Origin: Microlunatus parietis | GTDB taxonomy: Bacteria; Actinomycetota; Actinomycetes; Propionibacteriales; Propionibacteriaceae | DNA length: 64,000 bases | Reading direction: 5' to 3' | NCBI RefSeq assembly: GCF_013407955.1 | Contig: NZ_JACCBU010000001.1 | Location: forward strand, 6,138,001-6,202,000 | Part shown: piece after piece, positions 51,004-60,788 of the stretch | How the letters are laid out: every line of letters begins with the position of its first letter | Numbering within the stretch: the stretch's first letter is position 1 | Position numbers and translations under genes: made by a program | Notes under the pieces: generated by a model | What the model saw: the letters and a program-made list of their open reading frames with translations, nothing else | Told to the model about the DNA's origin: nothing | Databases searched by the model: none

Positions 51004-52040
51004 AATGTCCGGCGGGCGACGTCCCGGTGCTCGAGGCGGTCGGGGTCAGCCAGGAGTTCGTCGGCAAGTCGAGCACCGGGCACCGCACCCGGATCCGGGC
51101 GATCCGCGACGTGTCGCTGCGGCTGTTCCGCCGGCAGATCATCGCCGTCGTGGGGGAGAGCGGATCCGGCAAGACGACCCTGGCCCGGCTGTTCTCGCTG
51201 CTGTACCGGCCGACCCGGGGCGAGATCAGGTTCCAGGGCGAGCCGGTGCGGCGGGACCGGCGCGGCCGGGCGGCGTACTACGCCGAGGTCCAGATGATCT
51301 TCCAGGACCCGTTCGGATCGTTGAACCACCTGAAGACGCTGCGGCACATCATCGGCCGGGCGGTCCGGCTGCACACCGGCGCGCGGACCCGGTCGGACGT
51401 GATCACCCGTGTCCACGAGGCGTTGGAGAAGGTGAGCCTGACCCCGCCGGACGACTATGCCCAGCGCTATCCGAGCGACCTGTCCGGCGGGCAGCGGCAA
51501 CGGGTGGCCATCGCCCGCGCGCTGGCGATGAATCCGGCCGTGCTGCTCGCCGACGAGCCGACCTCGATGCTGGACGCGTCGATCCGGCTGGACGTCCTCA
51601 ACCTGCTCGCCGACCTGCGTGATCAAGAAGACCTGGCGATGCTGTACATCACCCACGACATCGCGAGTGCCCGTTACCTGAGCGACGTGATCGCCGTGAT
51701 GTACGCCGGCGAGATCGTCGAGCAGGCGCCGACCGAGGAGCTGATCGCCGAGCCACTCCATCCGTACACCTGGCTGTTGCTCCAGTCGGCTCCGAATCCC
51801 CAACACTACAAGGGAAATCAGTCGATCGGATCGGGCGACGAAGAGGACTCGGAGGAGACCGAGCCGGTGGACGTCGCGGTCGACCTGCCGGGCTGCCGGT
51901 TCGCCACCCGCTGTCCGCGGGCGATGAACCTGTGCGCCGACGAGCGGCCGCCGCTGGTCGACGTCGGCGGCCGGTCCGTCGCCTGCTGGCTCCACCTCAC
52001 CGACGACGCCCGGCCGAACCGAACCAAGATCGAAATCTGA
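51000..52040 (+). CDS. ABC transporter ATP-binding protein, DppF/OppF type
   Basis: 346 residues, four-base overlap with the preceding ATPase (ATGA). It has Walker A GESGSGKTT, the signature LSGGQRQRVAIARALA, Walker B VLLADEPTSMLDAS, the switch His in ITHD, and the C-terminal cysteine motif CRFATRCPRAMNLCADERP. It forms the second half of the ATPase heterodimer. A ~25-residue acidic insert (GSGDEEDSEETEP) precedes the cysteine motif. No gene for another transporter intervenes before the receptor gene 35 bases downstream. Confidence 0.95.
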   Translation: MKCPAGDVPVLEAVGVSQEFVGKSSTGHRTRIRAIRDVSLRLFRRQIIAVVGESGSGKTTLARLFSLLYRPTRGEIRFQGEPVRRDRRGRAAYYAEVQMIFQDPFGSLNHLKTLRHIIGRAVRLHTGARTRSDVITRVHEALEKVSLTPPDDYAQRYPSDLSGGQRQRVAIARALAMNPAVLLADEPTSMLDASIRLDVLNLLADLRDQEDLAMLYITHDIASARYLSDVIAVMYAGEIVEQAPTEELIAEPLHPYTWLLLQSAPNPQHYKGNQSIGSGDEEDSEETEPVDVAVDLPGCRFATRCPRAMNLCADERPPLVDVGGRSVACWLHLTDDARPNRTKIEI

Positions 52041-52075
52041 CCGAACCGACTCGACAAACGACACGAAGGAGTGCC

Positions 52076-53800
52076 ATGAAGATCAAGAAGGGATGGGCCG
52101 TCGTCGCCGCGGCTGCACTGTTCGCGCTAGGCGCCTGTTCCGGCGGCAGCTTCGGCAACAAGCCGGCCGAGGCCACCAACGACGGGATCATGACGATCGC
52201 GCTGAACACCAATCCCGGGGTCGGCGAGTCGAACCAGTTCGTCAAGAACTGGAACTTCTGGGCGGTCGGCGGCAAGGGCGTCGCGCCCGGCATGACGCTG
52301 CTGTACGAAACGCTGCTGGGACTCGACAAGGCCCAACCGGGCAAGCTGACCCCGGCCCTGGCGGAGTCGTACGAGATGAAGGACGGCGGCAAGCAACTCG
52401 TCTATCACCTGCGCAAGGGCGTGAAGTGGTCCGACGGTGTCGAGTTCACCTCCAAGGACGTGAAGTGGACCTATGACCGGGCAATCGGCGACGCCTGCAC
52501 CGACCGGGAGAAGGGTGAGGACGGCGAGTGGGACTACAAGTGCTGGGTCGCCTCGAAGGTGCAAACCCCGGATCCGTACACGGCCGTGATCCAGTTCAAC
52601 GAGCCTGATCGCCAGCAGGTGCTGAACTTCGCCGCCTGGTATCCGATCTTCCCCGAACACATCTGGTCGAAGAAGAACGTGGACAAGGACCAGAATCTCG
52701 AGCCGGTCGGCACCGGGCCGTTCCGGGTCAAGGACTTCAAGCCGGAGATCATCAAGTACGAGTTGCGCGACGACTACTGGGGCGGGCCGAGCCAGGGCGT
52801 CAAGGAGGTGCACATCATCCCCGGCGCCAGCGTCGGCGCCCGGCAGGCTCAACTGAGCCGGGGCGAGATCGACTGGACGGTCGGCTCGGCGGCCGGAGTC
52901 CTGACCGACTTCGTCCAGCCCGACCCGCAGAACAACCACTACCGCTTCTATCCCAACGGCGGCGGCTACGGCGTGATCTTCAACCACACCGTGGCTCCCT
53001 TCGACAATCTCGAAGTACGCAAGGCGATGCGGAGCGCCATCGACCCGACCAAGGCCCGGGACGCGGCCGCCGTCGGCTACACGATCCCGACTCCGGCGGG
53101 GCTCGACCCGACCATGTACGCGCCGATGCTGACCCCGGAGACGTCCCAGCCGCAGCAGCAGGATGTCGAGGCGGCGAAGGCGAGCCTGGCCGCCAGCGGC
53201 TTCACGGTGAACCCGGCCGGGAACCTGGAGAAGGACGGCAAGGAGTTCCCGATCACGCTCTACATCAACGTCTCGAATGATCAGGACATGCAGGCGGGGC
53301 CGATCTTCGTCTCCCAGTGGAAGGAGGTGCTCGGCCTGAGCGTGAAGATCCAGACGCCCGCCGAGACCGTCTTCAACAAGGCGGCCTCGAAGGGGGAGTA
53401 TCCGCTGTTCTTCGGCACCGTGGCCGGCGGCACCTCGATGTACTTCGCCTACCAGGGCTACTCGGTGCAGAACACGGTCGCGATCGGTGCCGAGTCGCCG
53501 TCGGTGAACTACGGACGCTGGAAGAACGCCCAGGTCTCCGATGCCGCGTACGGGTTGCAGGACGTCGATCCGGGCGACTTCGAGGGCACCAAACCGCTCG
53601 CCGGAGTGATCGCCGAGCAGGCCCAGGCCGAGGCGCCGTTCATCGCCACCGAGGGCACCGGCTACCAGGTCATGTGGTCCAGCCGGAAGTGGGACGGGAT
53701 GCCGGAGATCGGTCAGCCGTACGTTCCGTCGCTGGACAACTACCAGGATCCGATCCAGACCATCCTCGCCATGACCCCGTCGACCCCGAAGAACCCATGA
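52076..53800 (+). CDS. extracellular substrate-binding lipoprotein, OppA/DppA type
   Basis: 574 residues from ATG 52076 (AAGGAG upstream). A signal with a lipobox ending ALGAC makes it a surface lipoprotein. The family 5 solute-binding fold is evident from PALAESYEMKDGGKQLVYHLRKGVKWSDGVEFTSKDVKWTYDRA, GTGPFRVKDF and VRKAMRSAIDPTKARDAA. It binds the substrate for the four-subunit importer. OppA-like receptors take peptides, but several branches take chito- or cello-oligosaccharides. The GH18 gene overlapping its stop (ATGA) tips the balance toward a GlcNAc-type oligomer. Confidence 0.92.
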   Translation: MKIKKGWAVVAAAALFALGACSGGSFGNKPAEATNDGIMTIALNTNPGVGESNQFVKNWNFWAVGGKGVAPGMTLLYETLLGLDKAQPGKLTPALAESYEMKDGGKQLVYHLRKGVKWSDGVEFTSKDVKWTYDRAIGDACTDREKGEDGEWDYKCWVASKVQTPDPYTAVIQFNEPDRQQVLNFAAWYPIFPEHIWSKKNVDKDQNLEPVGTGPFRVKDFKPEIIKYELRDDYWGGPSQGVKEVHIIPGASVGARQAQLSRGEIDWTVGSAAGVLTDFVQPDPQNNHYRFYPNGGGYGVIFNHTVAPFDNLEVRKAMRSAIDPTKARDAAAVGYTIPTPAGLDPTMYAPMLTPETSQPQQQDVEAAKASLAASGFTVNPAGNLEKDGKEFPITLYINVSNDQDMQAGPIFVSQWKEVLGLSVKIQTPAETVFNKAASKGEYPLFFGTVAGGTSMYFAYQGYSVQNTVAIGAESPSVNYGRWKNAQVSDAAYGLQDVDPGDFEGTKPLAGVIAEQAQAEAPFIATEGTGYQVMWSSRKWDGMPEIGQPYVPSLDNYQDPIQTILAMTPSTPKNP

Positions 53801-54654
53801 CGCGGCGGTTGATGGTCTACCACCAGTCGCACGGCACCGGGGCGGACTTCGTCGAACTGCAGCCGATGATCGCGTCCGGCCGGCTGACCCAGTTGATCAT
53901 CGCCGCCGTCCACATCGCCGACGACGGCCGGATCGTGCTGAACGATCATGATCATGACGATCCGTACCATGATCGGCTCTGGGCGGAACTGTCGCGGGTG
54001 CGGGCGGCCGGTGTGCCGGTGCTGGCGATGGTGGGCGGCTGGGCGCCGGGCACGACCGACAAGCTCGACGGCACCGGGCTGGCCCGCTACTACCCGCCGC
54101 TGCGCGATTTCCTGATCCGGTACGAGTTCGACGGGATCGACATCGACGTGGAACAGGACATGTCGCTGGCCGGCGTGATCGCCCTGATCGACGCCCTGCG
54201 CGCCGACTTCGGCCCGGACTTCGCGATCATCCTGGCGCCGGTGGCCAGCGCGCTGGCCGGCGGCGCGAACCTGTCCGGCTTCGACTACGAGCAGCTCTAC
54301 CGGGAGCGCGGCAACGAGATCGCCTGGGTGAACGCGCAGTTCTACAGCGGGTTCGGGTCAGCCGCCGATCCGGCCGACTACGGCAAGATCATCGAGCGGG
54401 GTGTCTATCCGCCGGACAAGGTCGTGCTGGGCATGATCGGGAACCCGGCGGACGGGCACGGCTACGTCGACGTGGAACGGGTGGCCGAGTCCGTGCGGGA
54501 CCTGACGCAGCGCTATCCGGAGTTCGGCGGCGTGGACGTGTGGGAGTACTTCCGGGCGCTACCCGGCGGTCGCTCGGAGCCCTGGCGCTGGATCGACCTG
54601 ATGGCCGACGCGATGACGCCCGGGCCCCGGGCGACGAGCGATCACCAGGCGTAG
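53797..54654 (+). CDS. cytoplasmic GH18 family glycosidase
   Basis: 285 residues, overlapping the receptor gene by four bases. A compact TIM barrel of glycoside hydrolase family 18. The catalytic DxxDxDxE motif is FDGIDIDVEQD (Asp112, Asp115, Asp117, Glu119), SGFDYEQLYRERGNEIAWVNAQFYSGFG follows, and WEYFRALPGG is near the end. GH18 enzymes cleave beta-1,4 GlcNAc linkages with substrate assistance (chitinases or endo-beta-N-acetylglucosaminidases). There is no signal peptide, so it acts inside the cell on imported fragments. Its 3' end overlaps the convergent aldo/keto reductase gene by 13 bases. Confidence 0.88.
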   Translation: MTRRLMVYHQSHGTGADFVELQPMIASGRLTQLIIAAVHIADDGRIVLNDHDHDDPYHDRLWAELSRVRAAGVPVLAMVGGWAPGTTDKLDGTGLARYYPPLRDFLIRYEFDGIDIDVEQDMSLAGVIALIDALRADFGPDFAIILAPVASALAGGANLSGFDYEQLYRERGNEIAWVNAQFYSGFGSAADPADYGKIIERGVYPPDKVVLGMIGNPADGHGYVDVERVAESVRDLTQRYPEFGGVDVWEYFRALPGGRSEPWRWIDLMADAMTPGPRATSDHQA

Positions 54655-55613
54655 TCCTCCGGGGCCGTCTTGTGGCCCGGGAAGAGCTCGTCCAGGCGGT
54701 CCAGCGTCGCCTGGTCGAGCGTGATCTCCACGGCGCGCAGGGCGCCGTCGAGCTGCTCCTGGATCCGCGGGCCGATGATCGGCGCCGTCACGGCCGGCTG
54801 GTGCAGCAGCCAGGCCAGGGCAAGATCACCGGGCTCGTGGCCGAGCTCGGTGGCCAGGTCCTCGTACGCGGTGAGCTGTTCGCGCTTCTCCTCGACCGCC
54901 TGAGCGGACCGGCCCTCGAGCCGGCGGACACCCTCGTTGTGCTTCTTGATCACGCCGCCGAGCAGGCCGCCGTGCAGCGGGGACCACGGGATGATCCCGA
55001 TGCCGTAGTGCTGCGCGGCCGGGATCACCTCGAGCTCGATGCTGCGCTGGACCAGGTTGTACAGCGACTGCTCACTGACCAGGCCGAGATAGCCGCGCCG
55101 GTTCGCGGCCTCCTGCGCCTGGGTGATGTGCCAGCCGGCGAAGTTGGAGCTGCCGCTGTAGAGCAGTTTGCCCTGCTGGACGGCGACCTCGACGGCCTGC
55201 CAGATCTCCTCCCACGGCGTGTTCCGGTCGATGTGGTGGAACTGGTAGAGGTCGACGTAGTCGGTCTGCAGCCGCCTCAGGCTGGCGTCCAGGGCGCGCC
55301 GGATGTTCAGCGCGGAGAGCTTGCCCTCGTTGGGCCAGGGACCCATGTCGCCGTACACCTTGGTGGCGAGCACGGTGCGCTCGCGGCGGCCGCCGCCGGT
55401 GGCGAACCAGCGGCCGATGATCTCCTCGGTCCGGCCGCGGTGATCGGGGCCGCCGTACCCGTTGGCGGTGTCGAAGAAGTTGATCTCGTTGTCGTGGGCC
55501 GAGTCCATGATCCGGTGTGCGTCCGGCTCCGGGGTCTGCGGGCCGAAGTTCATCGTGCCGAGGCACAGGCGGGACACCTTGAGGCCGGTTCGGCCGAGCT
55601 GTGTGAACTGCAT
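54642..55613 (-). CDS. aldo/keto reductase
   Basis: 323 residues from ATG 55613 (GTG 55619 adds two). It is an NADPH-dependent (alpha/beta)8 barrel. The N-terminal RTGLKVSRLCLGTMNFGP and FFDTANGYG (catalytic Asp and Tyr), the K at ATKVYGDMG, the QFHHIDRNTPWEEI (catalytic His) and the C-terminal GPRIQEQLDGALRAVEITLD (cofactor grip) are present. The active-site tetrad Asp-Tyr-Lys-His is intact. It belongs to the YajO/MocA-like branch that reduces aldehydes and sugars. It is transcribed away from the mrp operon through a shared 182-base promoter region. Confidence 0.93.
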   Translation of the reverse strand: MQFTQLGRTGLKVSRLCLGTMNFGPQTPEPDAHRIMDSAHDNEINFFDTANGYGGPDHRGRTEEIIGRWFATGGGRRERTVLATKVYGDMGPWPNEGKLSALNIRRALDASLRRLQTDYVDLYQFHHIDRNTPWEEIWQAVEVAVQQGKLLYSGSSNFAGWHITQAQEAANRRGYLGLVSEQSLYNLVQRSIELEVIPAAQHYGIGIIPWSPLHGGLLGGVIKKHNEGVRRLEGRSAQAVEEKREQLTAYEDLATELGHEPGDLALAWLLHQPAVTAPIIGPRIQEQLDGALRAVEITLDQATLDRLDELFPGHKTAPEDYAW

Positions 55614-55795
55614 GGCCACTGACAGTAGTCCGCCCGGACCGGCGCCGGCAGCGGGCGTCCCGGTCGCCGGGGAGGCGGCCGACCCGGTCGGATAGAATTC
55701 CGAAACCCGGCTCGCTTCCGTCGTGTGTTGTTCCTTGTCGCACGGGCGTTGCCGGTACCGTCCACCTAACGAAACCGTGACGACGAGAGGTCCGA

Positions 55796-58720
55796 GTGAC
55801 GCTCCTCATCGCCGTGCACTTCGGCGTTGCCATGCTCGCGCCCCTGCTGGCCAGGTGGCTGCGCTGTCGCGCCTATTTCGTGCTCGCGCTGCCTCCGCTG
55901 GCGACGGCGATCTGGCTCGGCCTGCAGGGGCCCGCGGTGCTCGCCGGCGCGGCGCCGACCGAGTCGTTGCCGTGGATTCCGGCGCTCGGGATCGACCTCT
56001 CGTTCCGGCTCGGCATCCTGCAATGGGTGCTCGGACTGATCGTCTCCGCGGTCGGCGCCCTGGTCCTGTTCTACTGCCGCTGGTACTTCGCGGACGAGGA
56101 TCCGGCACCCCGGACCAGTGCGGTGCTGACGGCGTTCGCCGGGGCGATGCTCGGGCTCGTCACGGCCGACGACCTGATCGTCCTGTACGTGTTCTGGGAG
56201 CTGACCACGGTCTTCTCCTACCTGCTGATCGGGCACAAGCCGACCCGCAGCGCCAACCGGCGGGCCGCCCTGAACGCCCTGATCGTGACCACGTTCGGCG
56301 GCCTGGCGATGCTGACCGGGATCATCATGCTGGCCGTCACGTCCGGTACGTTCTCGATCTCGGAGATCCTGTCCCGGGCGGACCTGCAGCTGGCCTCGCC
56401 GGTGATCGTCGCCGCCGTGATCCTGATCTTGGTCGGTGCGCTGTCGAAGTCCGCCCTGGTCCCGTTCCATTTCTGGCTGCCCGGCGCGATGGCGGCGCCA
56501 ACCCCGATCAGTGCCTACCTGCATGCGGCGGCCATGGTGAAGGCCGGCGTCTATCTGGTCGCCCTGTTGGCGCCGACCTTCGCCGGCCAGCCGGGCTGGC
56601 GGCCGATCGTGCTCACCCTGGGTGCGGTGACCATGATCGTCGGCGCCTGGCGAGCCTTGCGGCAGTACGACATCAAGGTGCTACTGGCGTACGGAACCGT
56701 CAGCCAGCTGGGCTTCCTGGTCTTCATGTGCGGTCTCGGCACCCGGTCGGCCGAGCTGGCCGGCGTCGCCATGATCATCTCGCACGCCCTGTTCAAGGCC
56801 GCGCTGTTCCTGATCGTCGGGATCGTGGACCGCTCGGCCGGCAGCCGCGACATCCGCCGGCTGTCCGGGCTCGGCCGTTCGCTACCGGTGATCGCGGTCA
56901 CCGCCGGGCTGGCCTCGGCGTCGATGGCCGCGGTGCCGCCCTTGATCGGCTTCGTCACCAAGGAGGCGGCGTTCGAGTCGCTGACGTACCTGGCGGACGG
57001 CGACGGCGTCGGCATCCCGAAGCTGCCCGCGCTGCTGCTGATCGCCGCGATCCTGGTCGGCTCGTCGCTGACCGTCGCCTATTCGCTGCGGTTCCTCTGG
57101 GGGACGTTCGCGACGAAGGCGCTGCCGGACGAGCCGGGCGATCCGGAGCCGACCCGCTGCCGCCGGATCCCGGCCGGGTTCGCCGCGGCACCGCTGATCC
57201 TGGCCGCCGCCTCACTGGTGGGCGGCTTCCTCGGCCCGCAGCTGACCGCCGTCCTCGAGCCGGTCGCGGCCACGGTGCCGACCGGCCACGAGAGCCACGG
57301 GATCGCGCTCTGGCACGGGTTCACGCCGCCGCTGCTGATGTCGGCGCTGGTCCTGCTGGTCGGCTTCCTGATGTTCCGGCATCGGGAGTGGATCGGCCGG
57401 ATCCAGGCCACCTTGCCGCGGGTGCCGGACGCCCAGGAGACCTACCAGTGGCTGATGCGCGGCCTGGACCGGGTCGCCGTCGAGACGACGGCCGTGACCC
57501 AGCGGGGCTCGCTGCCGATCTATCTCGGCGCGATCATGCTGGTCCTGGTCTGCGCGCCGGGCGGCGTGTTGTTGATCATGACCGACTTCCCGTCCGGGTT
57601 CCGGATCGCCGACTCGCCGGGCCAGGTGCTGGTCGCCGCCGTGATGATCATCGCGGCGTTCGGCGCGGCCACCGCGCGCGGCCGGATGAAGGCGGTGATC
57701 CTGGTCGGTGTCACCGGTTACGGCGTCGCGCTGCTCTTCCTGCTGCACGGTGCGCCGGATCTGGCCCTGACCCAGATCCTGATCGAGACCGTGATCCTGG
57801 TCGTCTTCGTGCTGGTGCTGCGCAAGTTGCCGAAGTACTTCACCAACCGGCCGCTGCATTCCAGTCGCTGGTGGCGGCTCGCGATCGCCGCCGCGGTCGG
57901 CTTCGTGATCGCCGCGATCGCCTTCGTGGCCAGCGGCTCCCGGATCGCGATCCCGGTGTCGACGGCGTTCCCGGAGGCCGCCAAGGATTTCGGGTACGGG
58001 CTCAACATCGTCAACGTCACCCTGGTCGACATCCGGGCCTGGGACACGATGGGCGAGATCTCGGTGCTCGTGGTGGCCGCGACCGGGGTGGCCAGCCTGA
58101 TCTTCATCCGGACCAGGAACATCGACCTGACCCGCCTGGCCGGTCCGCGCGGCGGGCGCCGCAACCGGCTGAACGGCAACGGGCGCAGCATGGTCTGGCT
58201 GCGCGGCGGGGTCACGCTGTCCCCCCTGAAGCGGTCGTTGATCTTCGAGGTGGTCACCCGGCTGCTGTTCGGCACCATGATGGTCACCTCGGTGTACCTG
58301 CTGCTGGTCGGGCACAATGCGCCCGGCGGCGGGTTCGCCGGCGGCATGGTGGCCGGGATGGCCCTGGTGATCCGTTACCTGGTCGGCGGCCGGCACGAGC
58401 TGGACGAGGCCGCACCGGTCGACGCCGGGCGGCTGCTGGGCATCGGCCTGATCATCGCCGGGCTGAGCACCGTTGCTCCGATCGCCGTCGGCGGCCGGAT
58501 CGGGCAGAGCTACGACATCTCGATCGCCGTGCCATGGTTGGGAAATCCGCACCTGGTCACCTCGGTGTTCTTCGACGTCGGGGTCTATCTGGTGGTGATC
58601 GGCATGATGTTGGACCTGGCCCGCAGCCTCGGCTCCGGGATCGATCAGCACGAGGAACAGGACCGCACGCCGGCACCGCTCGGCGCGACCACCGCGGCCG
58701 GATCGAGTGCGGCGCGATGA
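55796..58720 (+). CDS. mrpA: Mrp-type Na+/H+ antiporter subunit A with fused B domain (MnhA-MnhB)
   Basis: 974 residues from GTG 55796 (GAGAGG upstream). The proton-antiporter-M core (~100-400) carries LVPFHFWLPGAMAAPTPISAYLHAAAMVKAG and SYLLIGHK, as in complex I ND5-like subunits. The middle section (~600-770) has the MrpA-C / MbhD-like domain (GAPDLALTQILIETVILVVFVLVLRKLP). Residues ~825-960 form the MnhB domain (GHNAPGGGFAGGMVAGMALVIRYL), usually a separate mrpB gene. Fusion of B into A is known in actinobacteria and cyanobacteria-like Mrp systems. The hetero-oligomeric complex exports Na+ for protons. The mrpA-C-D-E-F-G genes overlap by a few bases throughout. Confidence 0.95.
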   Translation: MTLLIAVHFGVAMLAPLLARWLRCRAYFVLALPPLATAIWLGLQGPAVLAGAAPTESLPWIPALGIDLSFRLGILQWVLGLIVSAVGALVLFYCRWYFADEDPAPRTSAVLTAFAGAMLGLVTADDLIVLYVFWELTTVFSYLLIGHKPTRSANRRAALNALIVTTFGGLAMLTGIIMLAVTSGTFSISEILSRADLQLASPVIVAAVILILVGALSKSALVPFHFWLPGAMAAPTPISAYLHAAAMVKAGVYLVALLAPTFAGQPGWRPIVLTLGAVTMIVGAWRALRQYDIKVLLAYGTVSQLGFLVFMCGLGTRSAELAGVAMIISHALFKAALFLIVGIVDRSAGSRDIRRLSGLGRSLPVIAVTAGLASASMAAVPPLIGFVTKEAAFESLTYLADGDGVGIPKLPALLLIAAILVGSSLTVAYSLRFLWGTFATKALPDEPGDPEPTRCRRIPAGFAAAPLILAAASLVGGFLGPQLTAVLEPVAATVPTGHESHGIALWHGFTPPLLMSALVLLVGFLMFRHREWIGRIQATLPRVPDAQETYQWLMRGLDRVAVETTAVTQRGSLPIYLGAIMLVLVCAPGGVLLIMTDFPSGFRIADSPGQVLVAAVMIIAAFGAATARGRMKAVILVGVTGYGVALLFLLHGAPDLALTQILIETVILVVFVLVLRKLPKYFTNRPLHSSRWWRLAIAAAVGFVIAAIAFVASGSRIAIPVSTAFPEAAKDFGYGLNIVNVTLVDIRAWDTMGEISVLVVAATGVASLIFIRTRNIDLTRLAGPRGGRRNRLNGNGRSMVWLRGGVTLSPLKRSLIFEVVTRLLFGTMMVTSVYLLLVGHNAPGGGFAGGMVAGMALVIRYLVGGRHELDEAAPVDAGRLLGIGLIIAGLSTVAPIAVGGRIGQSYDISIAVPWLGNPHLVTSVFFDVGVYLVVIGMMLDLARSLGSGIDQHEEQDRTPAPLGATTAAGSSAAR

Positions 58721-59259
58721 ACCCGATCATGGAACCGAACCTGGCGTTGATCATCGTCGGCGGCGTGTTGATCACGGCCGGGGTCTACCTGCTGCTGGAG
58801 CGGTCGCTGACCCGGATCCTGGTCGGGCTGCTGCTCGCCGGCAACGGGGTGAACGTGCTGTTCCTGGTCGCCTCGGGCGCGGCCGGGGGAGCGCCGATCA
58901 TCGGGCTGACGGCGCCGGAGCGGATGAGCGACCCGTTGCCGCAGGCCATGGTGCTGACGGCGATCGTGATCACGCTCGCGATGGCGGCCTTCCTGCTCAC
59001 GCTCGCCTATCGGAGCTTCCAGCTGAACGGCAACGACGAGGTCGCCGACGACGTGGAGGACCGCAGGATCCGCCAGCTGGCCGAGGCGGACCTCGCCTCG
59101 GCTTCGTACGACGAGGCCGACGCGTCCGTACCGTCGGAGGACGAGCGGGTGATCATCTCCGAGGACGTGCGCCCCGAGGAGCCGGTGGATCCGGCCGACC
59201 TGCCGGAGCCGGACGAGACGGAAGCCGACACCGCCGGGACCGGAGGTGCGCGGCCGTGA
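58717..59259 (+). CDS. mrpC: Mrp antiporter subunit C
   Basis: 180 residues from ATG 58717 (ATGA overlap with mrpA). It has three membrane helices in the first 110 residues (ALIIVGGVLITAGVYLLLE, ILVGLLLAGNGVNVLFLVA, AMVLTAIVITLAMAAFLLTLAYR), homologous to NuoK. The motif DPLPQAMVLTAIVI is diagnostic. The C-terminal ~65 residues are strongly acidic and probably disordered (EADLASASYDEADASVPSEDE...), longer than usual for MnhC. Confidence 0.95.
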   Translation: MNPIMEPNLALIIVGGVLITAGVYLLLERSLTRILVGLLLAGNGVNVLFLVASGAAGGAPIIGLTAPERMSDPLPQAMVLTAIVITLAMAAFLLTLAYRSFQLNGNDEVADDVEDRRIRQLAEADLASASYDEADASVPSEDERVIISEDVRPEEPVDPADLPEPDETEADTAGTGGARP

Positions 59260-60788
59260 ACAACCTGTTGCCCTTGCCGGTGCTGCTGCCGCTGGTCGGC
59301 GCCGGGGTCACCCTGGCGCTGAGCCGGCACCCGCGGATCCAGCGGGTCGTCTCGACCGCCGTCCTGCTGCTGGTGCTCGCGGTCGAGGGCTTCCTGGTCT
59401 ACCTGACCGACGCCTTCGGGCCGATCGTGCTGTGGGTCGGAGCCTGGCCGCCGCCGCTCGGGATCGCGCTCGTCGTGGACCGGATGTCGGCGCTGATGCT
59501 GGTCGTCTCGTCGCTGGTCACCCTGACCGTGTTGATCTTCGCGATGGGTTCCGATCTCGAGGAACGACAACGGGAGACACCGGTCTCGATCTTCCACCCG
59601 ACGTTCCTGGTGCTGGCCGCCGGCGTCTCGAATGCCTTCCTGGCCGGGGATCTGTTCAATCTGTTCGTCGGGTTCGAGATCCTGCTGTTCGCCTCCTACG
59701 TGCTGCTCACCCTGGGCGGCACCGGGGAACGGATCCGGGCCGGCACCACCTATGTCGTGGTCAACCTGCTGTCCTCGTTGCTGTTCCTGGTCACGATCGC
59801 GGTGATCTATGCGGCCACCGGGTCGGTCAACCTGGCCCAGCTGGCCGGCCGGCTCGCCGAACTGCCGGACCAGTTGCAGTTGATCCTGCAGTTGCTGCTG
59901 CTGACGGTGTTCGCGATCAAGGCGGCCGTGTTCCCGCTGTCGGCCTGGCTGCCGGACTCGTACCCGACGGCGCCGGCGCCGGTCACCGCCGTGTTCGCGG
60001 GCTTGCTGACCAAGGTCGGCGTGTACGCGATCATCCGCACCCAGACCGTGCTGTTCCCGGACAGCCCGCTGACCGGGCTGCTGCTGTGGGCGGCGTTGCT
60101 GACCATGATCATCGGCATCCTCGGCGCGGTGGCGCAGTCCGAGATCAAACGGATGCTCTCCTTCACCCTGGTCAGCCACATCGGCTACATGATCTTCGGC
60201 GTCGCCCTGGCCAGCACCGGCGGCTACGCCGGCGCGATCTTCTACACCGCGCACCACATCACGATCCAGACGACGCTGTTCCTGGTCACCGGGTTGATCG
60301 AGCGGCGCGGCGGCACCACCTCGCTGAGCGACCTCGGCGGCCTGGCCGCCCTGTCGCCGCTGCTCGGTGTGCTGTTCTTCGTGCCGGCGATGAACCTGGC
60401 CGGGATCCCGCCGCTGTCCGGGTTCGTCGGCAAGCTCGGCCTGCTCGGCGCGGGTGTCGCCGCCGGCACTCCGCTCGCGTACGTCCTCGTCGCCGGCGGT
60501 GTGCTGACCAGCCTGCTCACCCTGTATGCGATGGCGAAGGTGTGGAACCGGGCGTTCTGGCGTTCCGCGCCGGACGGTGTGCCGGACCGGGAGGGCACGC
60601 TGACCGTGCGGCGCGGCAAGATCGAACTGCCGCGCGGGATGGTGATCACCGCCGCGTTCCTGGTCCTGATCGGGTTCGCGATCACGTTCATCGCCGGACC
60701 GCTCTACTCCTACGCCGAGCGGGCCGCCGGCGACATGCTGCTCCGAGCCCCGTACCTGCAGGCCGTGCTGCCGGAGGGAGTCCGATGA
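59256..60788 (+). CDS. mrpD: Mrp antiporter subunit D
   Basis: 510 residues from GTG 59256 (GTGA overlap). It is a 13-14 helix ND2/ND4-like antiporter module. The conserved FAIKAAVFPLSAWLPDSYPTAPAPVTAVFAGLLTKVGVYAIIR and HHITIQTTLFLVTGLIE contain the lysine and histidines of the proton path. GFEILLFASYVLLTLGG carries the glutamate. It pairs with MrpA as the second antiporter-like subunit. The RGKIELPRGM loop precedes the last helix. Confidence 0.96.
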   Translation: MNNLLPLPVLLPLVGAGVTLALSRHPRIQRVVSTAVLLLVLAVEGFLVYLTDAFGPIVLWVGAWPPPLGIALVVDRMSALMLVVSSLVTLTVLIFAMGSDLEERQRETPVSIFHPTFLVLAAGVSNAFLAGDLFNLFVGFEILLFASYVLLTLGGTGERIRAGTTYVVVNLLSSLLFLVTIAVIYAATGSVNLAQLAGRLAELPDQLQLILQLLLLTVFAIKAAVFPLSAWLPDSYPTAPAPVTAVFAGLLTKVGVYAIIRTQTVLFPDSPLTGLLLWAALLTMIIGILGAVAQSEIKRMLSFTLVSHIGYMIFGVALASTGGYAGAIFYTAHHITIQTTLFLVTGLIERRGGTTSLSDLGGLAALSPLLGVLFFVPAMNLAGIPPLSGFVGKLGLLGAGVAAGTPLAYVLVAGGVLTSLLTLYAMAKVWNRAFWRSAPDGVPDREGTLTVRRGKIELPRGMVITAAFLVLIGFAITFIAGPLYSYAERAAGDMLLRAPYLQAVLPEGVR

